Assembly: GCA_021801705.1 (NCBI GenBank)
Contig: JAJYXP010000078.1
Coordinates: 1 to 52,245 of the forward strand
DNA from: Pseudomonadota bacterium
GTDB lineage: Bacteria; Pseudomonadota; Gammaproteobacteria; Burkholderiales; Sulfuricellaceae
DNA length: 52,245 nt
Direction: 5' to 3'
A program made the translations under genes and the position numbers. The number at the start of each line of letters is the position of its first letter. The first letter of the stretch is position 1. The notes under the pieces were generated by a model. It saw only the letters and a list, made by a program, of their open reading frames with translations. It searched no databases and had not been told where the DNA came from. Positions 15,816 to 24,119 of this stretch are shown here, in pieces.

Positions 15816-16442
15816 CTACTTGGTGGTGGTGTAGCGCACGCTGGGATTGGTGTCGGCACCGGCCACGGTGATGCTCACGGCGCGCGCCTGTCTCTCCCGC
15901 ATGAGCGGCGTCAGCTCATTCAATTCGCCGAAGAACCGCACCTTGGCCGGACAGGTGTTAACGCACGCGGGCAGCAGGCCCTTCTCGACGCGATGGACGC
16001 ACAGCGTGCATTTCTCCATAACCTTCGCCTCTGCGTTGAACTGGGGCGCGCCGTAGGGGCACGCCCAGGCGCAATAGCGGCAGCCGATGCACTTGTCCTT
16101 GTTGATGAGGACGATGCCATCTTCCTTGCGCTTGGTGATCGCGCCCACCGGACAGGCCGCCAGGCAGGCCGGCCGCCCGCAGTGCATGCAGGGCATCGGC
16201 ACGAAAGTGACGCCGACATTCGGCGCCTTCTGCGGATCGCGGAAATCCCCTTCCTCGATCTCGATCACGCGGTTGTAGTCGACGCCGATGGGCGTGTTGT
16301 TCTCCGACTTGCAGGCTATCGTGCAGGCATTGCAGCCGATGCAATGCTCGATGTCGACCCAAAGCGTGTATTGCTTCGGACCCTGCTTGGCGAAGGAGCG
16401 GTCGACGGCTTCACGGGGAATGACGGATTTGTATTCAGACAT
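15816..16442 (-). CDS. Molybdoenzyme beta subunit, four-cluster ferredoxin
   Basis: 208-aa iron-sulfur subunit of the PsrB/PhsB/TtrB/DmsB type. Seen: CIGCNACTIAC (34-44), CMHCGRPACLAACP, CIGCRYCAWACPYG and CTLCVHRVEKG...CVNTCP, giving four Cys quartets for [4Fe-4S] clusters; the third cluster keeps all cysteines, unlike the type II beta subunit at 6.1 kb. No signal peptide, so it would be exported with the alpha subunit. It lies 10 bp after the alpha stop. The expected next partner, an NrfD-type quinol-binding membrane subunit, is absent. Confidence 0.92.
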   Translation of the reverse strand: MSEYKSVIPREAVDRSFAKQGPKQYTLWVDIEHCIGCNACTIACKSENNTPIGVDYNRVIEIEEGDFRDPQKAPNVGVTFVPMPCMHCGRPACLAACPVGAITKRKEDGIVLINKDKCIGCRYCAWACPYGAPQFNAEAKVMEKCTLCVHRVEKGLLPACVNTCPAKVRFFGELNELTPLMRERQARAVSITVAGADTNPSVRYTTTK

Positions 16443-16452
16443 GATGCCCTCC

Positions 16453-19377
16453 TTAAACTTTTTCTACACGGAGCGGCGTCCCATTGCTCTGGGTGCCGCC
16501 CGATACGGGATCGATCAAGATGCGGTCGCCCAGAACGGGATCGGCCATGTGCAACGGGTTGAGGCTGAAGCCCGCGCCGATGCGCTTGTCGTGGTATTGC
16601 GGCTTGCCGTCCGCTGTCCATTCCTTGCCTCCCCCGGCCCCCCAGCGCCCGTAGGACTGGCTCACCGAGAAGACCCCCGGCCGGATGCGGCTGGTGACGC
16701 GCACCTGCATCTTGAACCAGCCATCGCCCAAGGAGAGTTCCACGAACGGGATGTGCTTGCTCGAAGGCGACTTGACCTTGACCCAGTCGCCGGTTATGAC
16801 GCCGAGTTTCTGCGCGTCGCCCGGATTCATCTCCGCATAGTTCTGCGGCTTGATCGAGGCCAGCCAGAGGTTGTTCATGGTGCGCGACTGCGTGTGCCAG
16901 GCATCCTTGTGGGTGTGGAGCTGGAACGGGTATTCCTTCCAAATGGCCGGATCGAGCGGCTGCTCCTTGCAGTCGAAGATGGTACGGTATTGCGGCAGGC
17001 CATCGTAGAACTTGCCCGTCATGCTGTTCTTGTTTGCCGCCACGTTCGCCGCATACGCCAGCAGGCCGCGCACCTGCCTGCCGCCCGGGAAGCGCGTGTA
17101 GTCGCCATCGTACTGCTTGCCAGGGTTCTCGAACTTGCCGCCGAGCTTGACCAGGCGGCTGTCCGGATCCAACCCCGGCTCGCCCTTGTAGTCGCCGTTC
17201 TTGTAGTACTCGTTCCAGAACTGCCAGGAGTTGAAGATATCCACGCCGGGACCGCCGCCGTCCTTGCCGAAGCCGGGCAGTCCGCAGCGGATGGCAAGCT
17301 GGATCAGCGTATCGTCCGCCGTCTGCACATCAGGATGGATGCCGCGGTAGTTCTTGGTCTTCGGATCGAGGGTGCCGACCACCGGCTGCCGCAGCCCCGC
17401 GACGCGCGTCTTGATGGGCGGGTAGGTCTTGAAGCCGCCGATGCGCTCCAGGTACTCGGTGTCCGGCAGGACGTAGTCGCACAGCTGGCTGGTCTCGCCC
17501 ATGTTGGCGTCGATGCTGAAGGTAAGCGGCATCGCCTTCAGGTCGAGGAAGGCCTCGATGACCGGGGCGTTGAACGGCTGGGTATAGGCCGGATTGTTGA
17601 AGTAGTTCAGGTAGGCCTTGATGCGGTACGGATAGCCTTTCCGCACGGACGAGAAGAACTCGCTGGCCACGGTGCGCACCGCCAGCGGATAAAATGGGCG
17701 CGTCGAAAACGGCTTCTTGCCCTGATACTTGGCTTTGTTACGATCGACCGGTACGCCCGTCGCTGTGCGCTTGGGGCCTTTCACGTCCCCGCCGAACGCC
17801 TTGTGTCCGGGAATGTAGCCGCCCTTGCGGTCGATGTTGTCCACCATCATGTTGAGGATGCACAGCGCCTGACCATTCCACCAGCCGTTCGTCTGCTGGA
17901 CCGGGCCGCGGAACATCTCGATCACCGGCCGCTTGGCGCTGGAAAACTCCTTGCCCAGATGCGCAATCGTGCCGGCGGGAATATCGCACTCCCGCTCGCA
18001 CTCTTCCAGCGATTTCTCCTGCGCCCGCTCGCGCAGCATGCGGAAGACCGTCTTGTACTTCTCGCCCTTGATCTCGACTTCGGCATCGAGGTCGGCCGGC
18101 CCGTCCACCTCGTGGAACAGCGTTGGCTTGCCATTGACCAGCACCACGTAGTCGGCCTGGCCCAGACCCGCATCCTTGCCCGAGAGATACAGCTTGGGTT
18201 CCTTGGTCCTGACCAGGTAGGTCATGTCGGTCCAGTTGCGCCGGCCGGTCTTCTTCGCCGCCTGCTCGTTCGGCAAGGCAAGGAAGTCGGACTTGTAGGC
18301 CTTGTTCTCGATCATCCAGCGGATCATCCCGATGAGGAAGAAAGCGTCCGTCGAAGGTTTGAGGGGGATCCACTCGCCTTTGCCTTGAAGAGCCTTCGCG
18401 GCGCCTGGGGAGAGCCAGGGGTCGACCACGACGTGCTTGAACTCCTTGGCGTAGGGCCCCATGCGCTTGGCGAACTTCTGCAGGTAACGGGCCTTGGTCT
18501 GCCCGGGGTAATCGGCGTGGGTGATGTTGGATCCCACGCTGATCAGGTAGCTGCAGTACTCGTAATCGGCATAGGCGCCAATCTCGTAGGGTGGCACGTT
18601 GAGCGTGTGCTCGACGACGTTGTAGAAAGTTCCGGCGCAGCGGTCGCAGTGGTTGAGCATGTTCGGGGAGCCCGCAGCTTCCTTGACGAAGCGCGGCGTC
18701 AACGGCGACTGTTCGTTGCGCCCGTGCGCCCAGACGAACTGGTTGCGTTTGGGGCCCCAGCCTTCCGCCGGCGCCTCGTCCATGTAATCCGAGTCCTCCG
18801 CGCCCATCGGCTTGTCGTTGTTGAGGATAGACTTGAGACCCTCGACCTGCCGGGTCTCCTCCCCCGGCACGTTCTTGAAGAGGAGGCCGCCTTCGCAGAT
18901 CTCGGTCAGCGCCTGGTCCCACGAGATGGTTTTCCACTTGCCGGAGCCGCGCGGCCCGACGCGCTTGAGCGGATGCTTGAGGCGGTTGGGATTGTAGAGG
19001 GCATAGACGCCCGCCTGGCCTTTCGCGCAAAGCGTGCCGGCGTCCTTGCCGTTGAGGCCGCCGTCCAGATCGCTCTCCTCGACGATGTCGCCTTTAGCCA
19101 CGTAGTCGTAGGTGTTCGGGTGATAGGGGTTGCCGTCGATCTTGACCAGCTCGCCGTTCACGATCGTGCATTGAATGCCGCAACCGCTGTGGCACATCAG
19201 GCAGACGCTGCGCACGATCTTCGCGTCGGCGCCCACCATGTCCGGCCTGGAACCGGTCTTGCCCACTTGCGCAAGCCACTCCTGCGCGCTCACCGGCTGG
19301 ATTTGCGAGAGTACTACAGTCGCCCCGGAAACCTTGAGAAATTCGCGCCGGGTAAGGTGATTATCAAGCAGTTTCAT
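16453..19377 (-). CDS. Molybdopterin oxidoreductase alpha subunit (Psr/Phs/Ttr/Arr-like)
   Basis: 974-aa Tat-exported catalytic subunit. Seen: twin-arginine motif LTRREFLKVSG (Arg 10-11); [4Fe-4S] motif C59-x2-C62-x3-C66...C117 (CLMCHSGC, LCAKG); a candidate Cys molybdenum ligand in GSPNMLNHCDRC (C244 or C247); and the C-terminal MGD-binding domain. The Cys-first cluster and likely Cys ligand place it with the thiosulfate, polysulfide, tetrathionate and arsenate reductase branch, unlike the NarG-like enzyme at 7-9.8 kb. Substrate and direction are unknown; a sulfur oxyanion or metalloid is suggested by the three-component PhnD-like sensor next door (AioX/ArxX and TtrS are precedents). AGGAGG lies 8 nt before the ATG. 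Confidence 0.9.
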   Translation of the reverse strand: MKLLDNHLTRREFLKVSGATVVLSQIQPVSAQEWLAQVGKTGSRPDMVGADAKIVRSVCLMCHSGCGIQCTIVNGELVKIDGNPYHPNTYDYVAKGDIVEESDLDGGLNGKDAGTLCAKGQAGVYALYNPNRLKHPLKRVGPRGSGKWKTISWDQALTEICEGGLLFKNVPGEETRQVEGLKSILNNDKPMGAEDSDYMDEAPAEGWGPKRNQFVWAHGRNEQSPLTPRFVKEAAGSPNMLNHCDRCAGTFYNVVEHTLNVPPYEIGAYADYEYCSYLISVGSNITHADYPGQTKARYLQKFAKRMGPYAKEFKHVVVDPWLSPGAAKALQGKGEWIPLKPSTDAFFLIGMIRWMIENKAYKSDFLALPNEQAAKKTGRRNWTDMTYLVRTKEPKLYLSGKDAGLGQADYVVLVNGKPTLFHEVDGPADLDAEVEIKGEKYKTVFRMLRERAQEKSLEECERECDIPAGTIAHLGKEFSSAKRPVIEMFRGPVQQTNGWWNGQALCILNMMVDNIDRKGGYIPGHKAFGGDVKGPKRTATGVPVDRNKAKYQGKKPFSTRPFYPLAVRTVASEFFSSVRKGYPYRIKAYLNYFNNPAYTQPFNAPVIEAFLDLKAMPLTFSIDANMGETSQLCDYVLPDTEYLERIGGFKTYPPIKTRVAGLRQPVVGTLDPKTKNYRGIHPDVQTADDTLIQLAIRCGLPGFGKDGGGPGVDIFNSWQFWNEYYKNGDYKGEPGLDPDSRLVKLGGKFENPGKQYDGDYTRFPGGRQVRGLLAYAANVAANKNSMTGKFYDGLPQYRTIFDCKEQPLDPAIWKEYPFQLHTHKDAWHTQSRTMNNLWLASIKPQNYAEMNPGDAQKLGVITGDWVKVKSPSSKHIPFVELSLGDGWFKMQVRVTSRIRPGVFSVSQSYGRWGAGGGKEWTADGKPQYHDKRIGAGFSLNPLHMADPVLGDRILIDPVSGGTQSNGTPLRVEKV

Positions 19378-19477
19378 GTGATGGTCCTCCTGGGAAGTTG
19401 TGGCTGTTCATTTCGTCTCGTCCTCTTTGAGATGAAGCGGCTGGTCATATTTATCCGTTTTCCTGCGCAAAAACTGT

Positions 19478-19493
19478 GTTACCGCCGGGTAAC
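19478..19493. promoter_or_regulatory. Palindromic operator GTTACC-N4-GGTAAC (copy 1)
   Basis: Exact inverted repeat 101 bp upstream of the molybdoenzyme alpha start. The same design recurs at 19921-19940 in the same divergent intergenic region, so it is probably a regulator site; the sigma54 response regulator next door is the natural candidate (inference). Confidence 0.6.
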
Positions 19494-19696
19494 AAAGAAC
19501 TGCTCGTAAAGTCTTCATGTTGCTGCATGACCAGCGCGACCGGCACCCAGAACCCTCTCTGGAGCGCCAAACACTGACCTGTCCGCCAACGCTGCAACGA
19601 GCATCGCAAAAAGACATTCCCGCGAATTTCCGGCAGCCATCAGCATGTGAAATCACCATCTCGATGCCATGGCGATTCATATCGCGTACCAAGTTG

Positions 19697-19813
19697 ATGT
19701 TGTTAGGCACGTTACTTGCGAAGTGGGAGATAATTGAATTCATTTTCTTGGTATTATCGGTTTTGGTTACTTGCGTTATCGCATTAGCACAAACCGGGCC
19801 AGACGACGAATGA
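19697..19813 (+). CDS. Possible 38-aa single-membrane-span peptide
   Basis: ATG at 19697 opens a frame with a hydrophobic run IIEFIFLVLSVLVTCVIALA followed by QTGPDDE. This looks like one transmembrane helix with a short acidic tail. The ATG has no clear ribosome site, and the sigma54-like element lies inside its first codons, so it may be fortuitous or a remnant of a longer membrane protein. Confidence 0.25.
   Translation: MLLGTLLAKWEIIEFIFLVLSVLVTCVIALAQTGPDDE
19705..19719 (+). promoter_or_regulatory. Sigma54-like -24/-12 element, plus strand
   Basis: AGGCAC-N5-TTGC with the GG (19706-19707) and GC (19718-19719) exactly 12 nt apart; consensus TGGCAC-N5-TTGC, one mismatch. It points toward the binding-protein/kinase/regulator operon, which begins 260 nt downstream. 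The operon's own regulator is a sigma54 activator, so autoregulation is possible. Confidence 0.45.
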
Positions 19814-19920
19814 TTTGCCTAACACTTGGAATCATTGAAAGAATTTTTTCCGCCCGAATATCTGGTCTGACGGGATAGAAATCAAGAAATGGGTCATTAA
19901 TAGAAGCAAAAATCCTTATT

Positions 19921-19940
19921 TGGTTACCTTAAGGTAACCA
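19921..19940. promoter_or_regulatory. Palindromic operator TGGTTACC-TTAA-GGTAACCA (copy 2)
   Basis: Perfect 20-bp palindrome 50 bp upstream of the periplasmic binding-protein gene. Half-sites GGTTAC and GGTAACC recur at 19765-19770 and 19974-19980. Together with copy 1 they suggest cooperative binding of a dimeric regulator controlling both divergent operons. The rest of the 613-bp intergenic region shows only AT-rich sequence. Confidence 0.65.
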
Positions 19941-19990
19941 AATCGGCAAAACAGTAAATTTCTGCTACTGCTTGGTAACCGACCGATAAA

Positions 19991-20845
19991 ATGAAACCCT
20001 TAATCAGAATTGTTTTATTGGCAGCCGCGGCTGTTCTTGCCAACCCGACGCTCGCCGCAGAGGAGCCTGCCAAGATACTGCGCATAGGCTTGACGCCGAC
20101 GGTTCCGTACGATCAATACCAGTTGATCGAGCAATGGCGCCTCTACATGGAGCGCAAGCTCAACCGGCGGGTTGAATTCATACGGCGCGACAGCTACATC
20201 GAGACGATGGATATGCTGCGCCGGAGGAAGCTGGACTACGCCTGGATCTGCGACTACCCCTTCGTGTACTTCAGGAGCCAGGTCAGGCTGCTGGCGGTGC
20301 CGCTCTATCAGGGACGTCCCTACTACCGGTCCTACCTGATCGTACCGGCAACGAACCGGAGCACGACATCCATCGCGCAGCTGCGCGGTGTGGTTTTTGC
20401 CTATACGGACCCCTATTCCAACACCGGCTATCTCGTGGCGCGGCACCAGTTGCACCAGATGGGTGAAAACCCGGCGCAGTTCTTCCGCCAGACGTTCTTT
20501 ACCTGGTCACACCGCAAGGCGGTGGAGGCCGTGGCAACCGGGATGGCGGATGGCAGTGCGGTGAGCGGCCACGTCTGGGACACGCTGACCATAGTCAAGC
20601 CCGAATTGACAGCAGCGACGCGCATCGTTTCGAAGTCGTCCGAATTCGGCTTTCCGCCGCTCGTGGCGAACCCGACGGTGCCCAACGAGGAATTCCGCAA
20701 CGTGCAGAAAGCGCTGCTGGGCATGGCGTCAGACAGTAAAGGCAAGGCGTTGCTGAAAGGGTTGAACATCGACGGTTTCATTGCGGGCAGCCCGCATCTG
20801 TATGACAACGTCGCCCGAATGATGAAGGCCGTCGGCGAGAAATGA
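19991..20845 (+). CDS. PhnD-like periplasmic substrate-binding protein (sensor component)
   Basis: 284-aa exported protein: signal peptide MKPLIRIVLLAAAAVLANPTLA, then a two-lobed PhnD/phosphonate-binding fold (LRIGLTPTVPYDQYQ, DYAWICDYPFVYF, FAYTDPYSNTGYLVARHQL). No ABC transporter permease or ATPase is near; its stop overlaps the start of a membrane histidine kinase by 4 bp. This is the arrangement of the AioX/ArxX and phosphonate-like sensor proteins, and TtrS carries the same fold fused to its kinase. The likely job is to bind a periplasmic oxyanion and signal through the kinase (inference). The ligand cannot be read from sequence. Confidence 0.8.
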   Translation: MKPLIRIVLLAAAAVLANPTLAAEEPAKILRIGLTPTVPYDQYQLIEQWRLYMERKLNRRVEFIRRDSYIETMDMLRRRKLDYAWICDYPFVYFRSQVRLLAVPLYQGRPYYRSYLIVPATNRSTTSIAQLRGVVFAYTDPYSNTGYLVARHQLHQMGENPAQFFRQTFFTWSHRKAVEAVATGMADGSAVSGHVWDTLTIVKPELTAATRIVSKSSEFGFPPLVANPTVPNEEFRNVQKALLGMASDSKGKALLKGLNIDGFIAGSPHLYDNVARMMKAVGEK

Positions 20846-22293
20846 ACCCTCTGCTCAATCTCAGCTTCCGCTACAAGGTCCCGCTGTGGGGTGGCGTCCT
20901 CATCGTCGTCGCTACGCTGGCGGTTTCCGCCGCGCTCATGAAGCAGGCCTACGACGACCTCAAGAGCGACCTGATGAATAGCTCCGCCAACCTGAGCCGG
21001 ACGCTGGCGAAGACGCTGTTCCCTTCCATGATGCACGAAGAGGTATGGCGCGCTTATGAGATCATCCTGGCACCGCTGGATGCCGGGCAGGGTGGCAGCC
21101 GTATCCAGCCGGAACTGATTGTCGCGCTGGACAACCGGCAGCGCGTCTTCGTTTCCAGCCAGCCGAAATCCGTTCCGTTGTCAGCCGATATCCGGCAGTT
21201 CGGCGAGGAGTATGCGCATCTCGCCGATCGGATTGCAGCACGATCTGAGCCTGACGCTGCAATCATCGAATTCTCCGGCTCCCGCCGAATTTATGTCGCC
21301 GCCCCCGTAGCCGAGGAGGGCGCGCGATTGGGAACGCTGGTCATCGTGCATTCCAAAGACGTATTCCTGCCGCGCTTCAAGAACGTCGCTTCGCGCGGTG
21401 CAGTGATCGGCCTTCTCGTGCTTGCGGTGCTGCTGCCGATCAACTGGTACTGGGGGCAGCGGACGGCCGTACCCCTGGTGCAACTGGCCTGCAGTATCGG
21501 CAAGGTGGCGCAAGGCGTGCCGCCGGAACTGCCGCCGTGCACTTATGCCTATCGGGACGAGCTCGGCCAGTTGTGCGAAGCCTATGGCCTGCTGGTCAAG
21601 GCCCTGCAGGAAAAGGGGCTGCTGGAGCAGGAGATGATCCGCTCGGAGCGGCTGGCGGCTGTCGGACGGCTGTCGGCCGGCATCGCTCACGAGATCAACA
21701 ACCCGCTCGGCGGCATGCTGGTCGCCTTGAACAACTTCAAGCGCCGGGCAGGAAATGACGAGCGCACGCTGAAAACCGTGGGCATGATCGAGCGCGGCCT
21801 GGCGCAGATACAGGACACGGTGGGCGCCATGATGGTCGAGGCAAAAGTGAAAAGCCGGGACTTCGTGCCGCACGACGTCGAGGATGTGCAGATGCTGCTC
21901 TCGGGCGAGGCGCACAAGCGGAGTGTGGCCATCCGCGTCGACAGCGACATCACGAAACCCGCCGCGCTGCCGGCAACGCTGGTGCGCCAGATCCTCATGA
22001 ATCTGCTGCTCAACGCCGTGCAGGCCTCCGAACCATCCGCCACGGTTCAATGCACGATTCGCCGCACCGGCAACACGTTGACCATCGAGACCGAGAACAC
22101 CGGTCGCACCATGCCGCCGGAAGTCATGAGCCATCTTTTCGAGCCCTTCGTCAGCAGCAACGAGGCCGGGCACGGGCTCGGACTGTGGGTCACCTATCAA
22201 ATTGTTTCGCAACTGGGCGGGCAGATCACGGCCGAGAGCCGCGATGGCCTGACGCGCTTTTCCGTTTCGCTTCCCGCAGGAGAAAATTCATGA
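20842..22293 (+). CDS. Membrane sensor histidine kinase
   Basis: 483-aa kinase. Seen: transmembrane helix 1 at about 15-33, a periplasmic domain of about 150 residues, helix 2 at about 187-204 (GAVIGLLVLAVLLPINWYWG), a HAMP-like linker, the HisKA box GIAHEINNPLGG with phospho-acceptor H283, N-box NLLLNAVQAS and G-box GHGLGLWVTYQI. It overlaps both neighbours by ATGA, so binding protein, kinase and regulator are made together. The periplasmic loop would contact the PhnD-like protein, as in the AioXSR/ArxXSR systems (family knowledge). Confidence 0.9.
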   Translation: MNPLLNLSFRYKVPLWGGVLIVVATLAVSAALMKQAYDDLKSDLMNSSANLSRTLAKTLFPSMMHEEVWRAYEIILAPLDAGQGGSRIQPELIVALDNRQRVFVSSQPKSVPLSADIRQFGEEYAHLADRIAARSEPDAAIIEFSGSRRIYVAAPVAEEGARLGTLVIVHSKDVFLPRFKNVASRGAVIGLLVLAVLLPINWYWGQRTAVPLVQLACSIGKVAQGVPPELPPCTYAYRDELGQLCEAYGLLVKALQEKGLLEQEMIRSERLAAVGRLSAGIAHEINNPLGGMLVALNNFKRRAGNDERTLKTVGMIERGLAQIQDTVGAMMVEAKVKSRDFVPHDVEDVQMLLSGEAHKRSVAIRVDSDITKPAALPATLVRQILMNLLLNAVQASEPSATVQCTIRRTGNTLTIETENTGRTMPPEVMSHLFEPFVSSNEAGHGLGLWVTYQIVSQLGGQITAESRDGLTRFSVSLPAGENS

Positions 22294-23642
22294 GCACCGA
22301 GCCGCTGCAGGTCTGCCTGATAGAGGATGATGAATTGATGGGCGAGGCTTTGTGCGAGCGCTTCGAAATGGAGGGCTTCAAATTCGCCTGGTACAAAACC
22401 GGAAAGGATGCCTTGCATGCCTTGCAGCGCAAGCGTTTCAGCATCGTTGTCAGCGACATCCGCCTTCCCGATCTGAGCGGGGAAGACGTATTTGTCCAGT
22501 TGCGCCAGTCGCAGGTCACGGCCCCGCAGTTTCTGTTCATGACCGGCTATGGCACCATCGATCAGGCAGTGCGCTTGCTCAAATTAGGCGCGGCCGACTA
22601 TGCCGCCAAACCACTCGATGTCGACGCCTTGATGCAGCGGATACGAGAACTGGGCGGCCCATCGGAATCGATTGCACCGGAAGGCATGGTGCTCGGCATC
22701 TCCAATACCATGCGGCGTATCGATCACATGCTCGGGCGGCTGGCGACATCCGACGGCACAGTCCTCATCACGGGTGAATCGGGCACCGGCAAGGAACATG
22801 TTGCACGAAGGCTGCACGAGCTAAGCGAGAGTGGCCAGACCGCGCCGTTCGTGGCGGTCAATTGCGCTGCCATTCCCGACACGCTGCTGGAGGCGGAGAT
22901 GTTCGGTTTCGAGAAGGGAGCTTTCACCGGAGCGGCCAAAGAGCGTCACGGCTACTTCGAACAAGCCGACGGCGGTACGCTCTTCCTGGATGAAGTGGGC
23001 GACATGCCGCTCGCCATGCAGGCCAAGCTGCTGCGAGCAATCCAGGATCACACCGTGACCCGCGTCGGCGGCGGAACGCCTGTTCGCGTCGATGTCCGCC
23101 TCATTTGCGCCACCCACGAGGATCTGCGCCAGATGGTGGAGGCCGGCCGCTTCAGGGAGGACCTCTATTACCGGATCAACGTCATCCACCTGCGGGTTCC
23201 ACCCCTGCGCGAGCGGCGCGAGGATATCCTCTGGCTGGCGCGACGCTTCGCGGAAGAACGCTCCGCAAAGAAAGAAGGGGGGGTGTCGTTCTCATTCAGC
23301 CTTGCCGCAGAACGGGCGCTGCTATCCCACCCCTGGCCGGGCAACATCCGCGAATTAAGACATTGCATCGAGCGCGCATGCATCCTGGCCGACCATTCCC
23401 AGCTTGATCCTGAACTGCTGTTCGGCGACTCGCTTCACCACGATCCCGGTGCTTCCGTTACCGGCGATACGCTGATAGCTCATCTCGATATCTGCGAGAA
23501 GCACTATATCGAGCAGGCGCTGGCCGCTCACGTCTGGAAAGTCGGGGAGACGGCCAAGTTCCTTGACATCAGCCGCAAGAACCTGTGGGAAAAGATGCGC
23601 AAGCACGGCATCGCCGGGCCGGCCAAGCGGGCACTGTCCTGA
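22290..23642 (+). CDS. NtrC-family sigma54 response regulator
   Basis: 450-aa regulator. Receiver domain at 5-120 with phospho-acceptor D56 (VVSDIRLP); AAA+ domain with Walker A GESGTGKE (162-169), sigma54 contact loop GAFTGA (210-215) and the Walker B region TLFLDEVGD; and a C-terminal Fis-type helix-turn-helix (VGETAKFLDISRKNLWEKMRKHG). GGAG lies 8 nt before the ATG, which overlaps the kinase stop. It is the likely binder of the GTTACC-N4-GGTAAC sites. Its stop codon is only 4 nt from the start of the right copy of the 223-bp direct repeat. Confidence 0.92.
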   Translation: MSTEPLQVCLIEDDELMGEALCERFEMEGFKFAWYKTGKDALHALQRKRFSIVVSDIRLPDLSGEDVFVQLRQSQVTAPQFLFMTGYGTIDQAVRLLKLGAADYAAKPLDVDALMQRIRELGGPSESIAPEGMVLGISNTMRRIDHMLGRLATSDGTVLITGESGTGKEHVARRLHELSESGQTAPFVAVNCAAIPDTLLEAEMFGFEKGAFTGAAKERHGYFEQADGGTLFLDEVGDMPLAMQAKLLRAIQDHTVTRVGGGTPVRVDVRLICATHEDLRQMVEAGRFREDLYYRINVIHLRVPPLRERREDILWLARRFAEERSAKKEGGVSFSFSLAAERALLSHPWPGNIRELRHCIERACILADHSQLDPELLFGDSLHHDPGASVTGDTLIAHLDICEKHYIEQALAAHVWKVGETAKFLDISRKNLWEKMRKHGIAGPAKRALS

Positions 23643-23646
23643 CGGG

Positions 23647-23868
23647 TCGATGGCGCCTGCCACTTCCGGCGCCACCGGGGTGGTGGCGTTGTAGTCGAGA
23701 TAGACCGGCTTGGCCCCATCATGCCTCCTTTGTCCTGCACGGGTTCAGAAAGTCAGGTTCATGTCAGCCTGGATGACCACATCCTTGTAATACCTGGCCG
23801 GGTCGGCGACCTTGACCCCCTCCACGAGGTCGCCGGGGCTCATGCCGAAGAGCGGGATGTTCAGCGGA
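23647..23868. repeat. 222-bp direct repeat, right copy (broken gene ends)
   Basis: Same orientation and, apart from one deleted C near 23716, same sequence as 3149-3371. It carries the first codons of a cysteine desulfurase and the last third of a DsrE-like gene, both non-functional here. The repeat pair encloses 20.3 kb with both molybdoenzyme operons and the three-component regulator. Confidence 0.95.
23748..23868 (-). pseudogene. 3' fragment of the DsrE-like gene
   Basis: Last third of the gene at 3248-3664 (through MSPGDLVEGVKVADPARYYKD to the stop), ending abruptly at 23868, where it is joined to an unrelated enzyme fragment. No start codon in the native frame. Confidence 0.8.
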
Positions 23869-24008
23869 TCATGGTGCCCAGGTTCTTGCGCCAGTTCCAC
23901 ACCGGCGCCAGCAGATGCCTGGCGCCCATCAGGGCCCCGGCCGTGATGTCGCTGTGCCCCCCAGATATTTGGTGGCGCTGTGGATGACCCGGTACAGCGC
24001 TCAAATCC
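23869..24008 (-). pseudogene. Fragment of a Cys/Met-metabolism PLP enzyme (MetB/MetY/MetZ type)
   Basis: Minus-strand pieces read RVIHSATKYLGG and, after a one-base frameshift, HSDITAGALMGARHLLAP then VWNWRKNLGTMI. This is the PLP-lysine region of cystathionine gamma-synthase / O-acetylhomoserine sulfhydrylase enzymes (SATKYLGGHSD). Both ends are missing and a C is lost in the GGGGGG run, so it cannot encode an enzyme. It is a foreign piece fused to the DsrE fragment at the repeat boundary. Confidence 0.65.
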
Positions 24009-24119
24009 AGCCCGGAACATCAACCATATTAAATAATCATATGAATTTTTGAATAATAAATCAACAATAATTTTGCGTCATGGCAAAACATTTTCTTTCA
24101 GGGCGTTACGAATCGGACA

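Noticed and set aside
16288-19509. 1073-codon plus-strand open frame
   Set aside because: It is the antisense of the molybdoenzyme alpha gene; its translation is His/Arg/Val-rich without domains, while the minus strand shows Tat, Fe-S and Mo motifs.
19408-19743. 111-codon minus-strand frame upstream of the molybdoenzyme alpha gene
   Set aside because: Covers the operator palindrome and the sigma54-like element, has no ribosome site and no recognisable domain.
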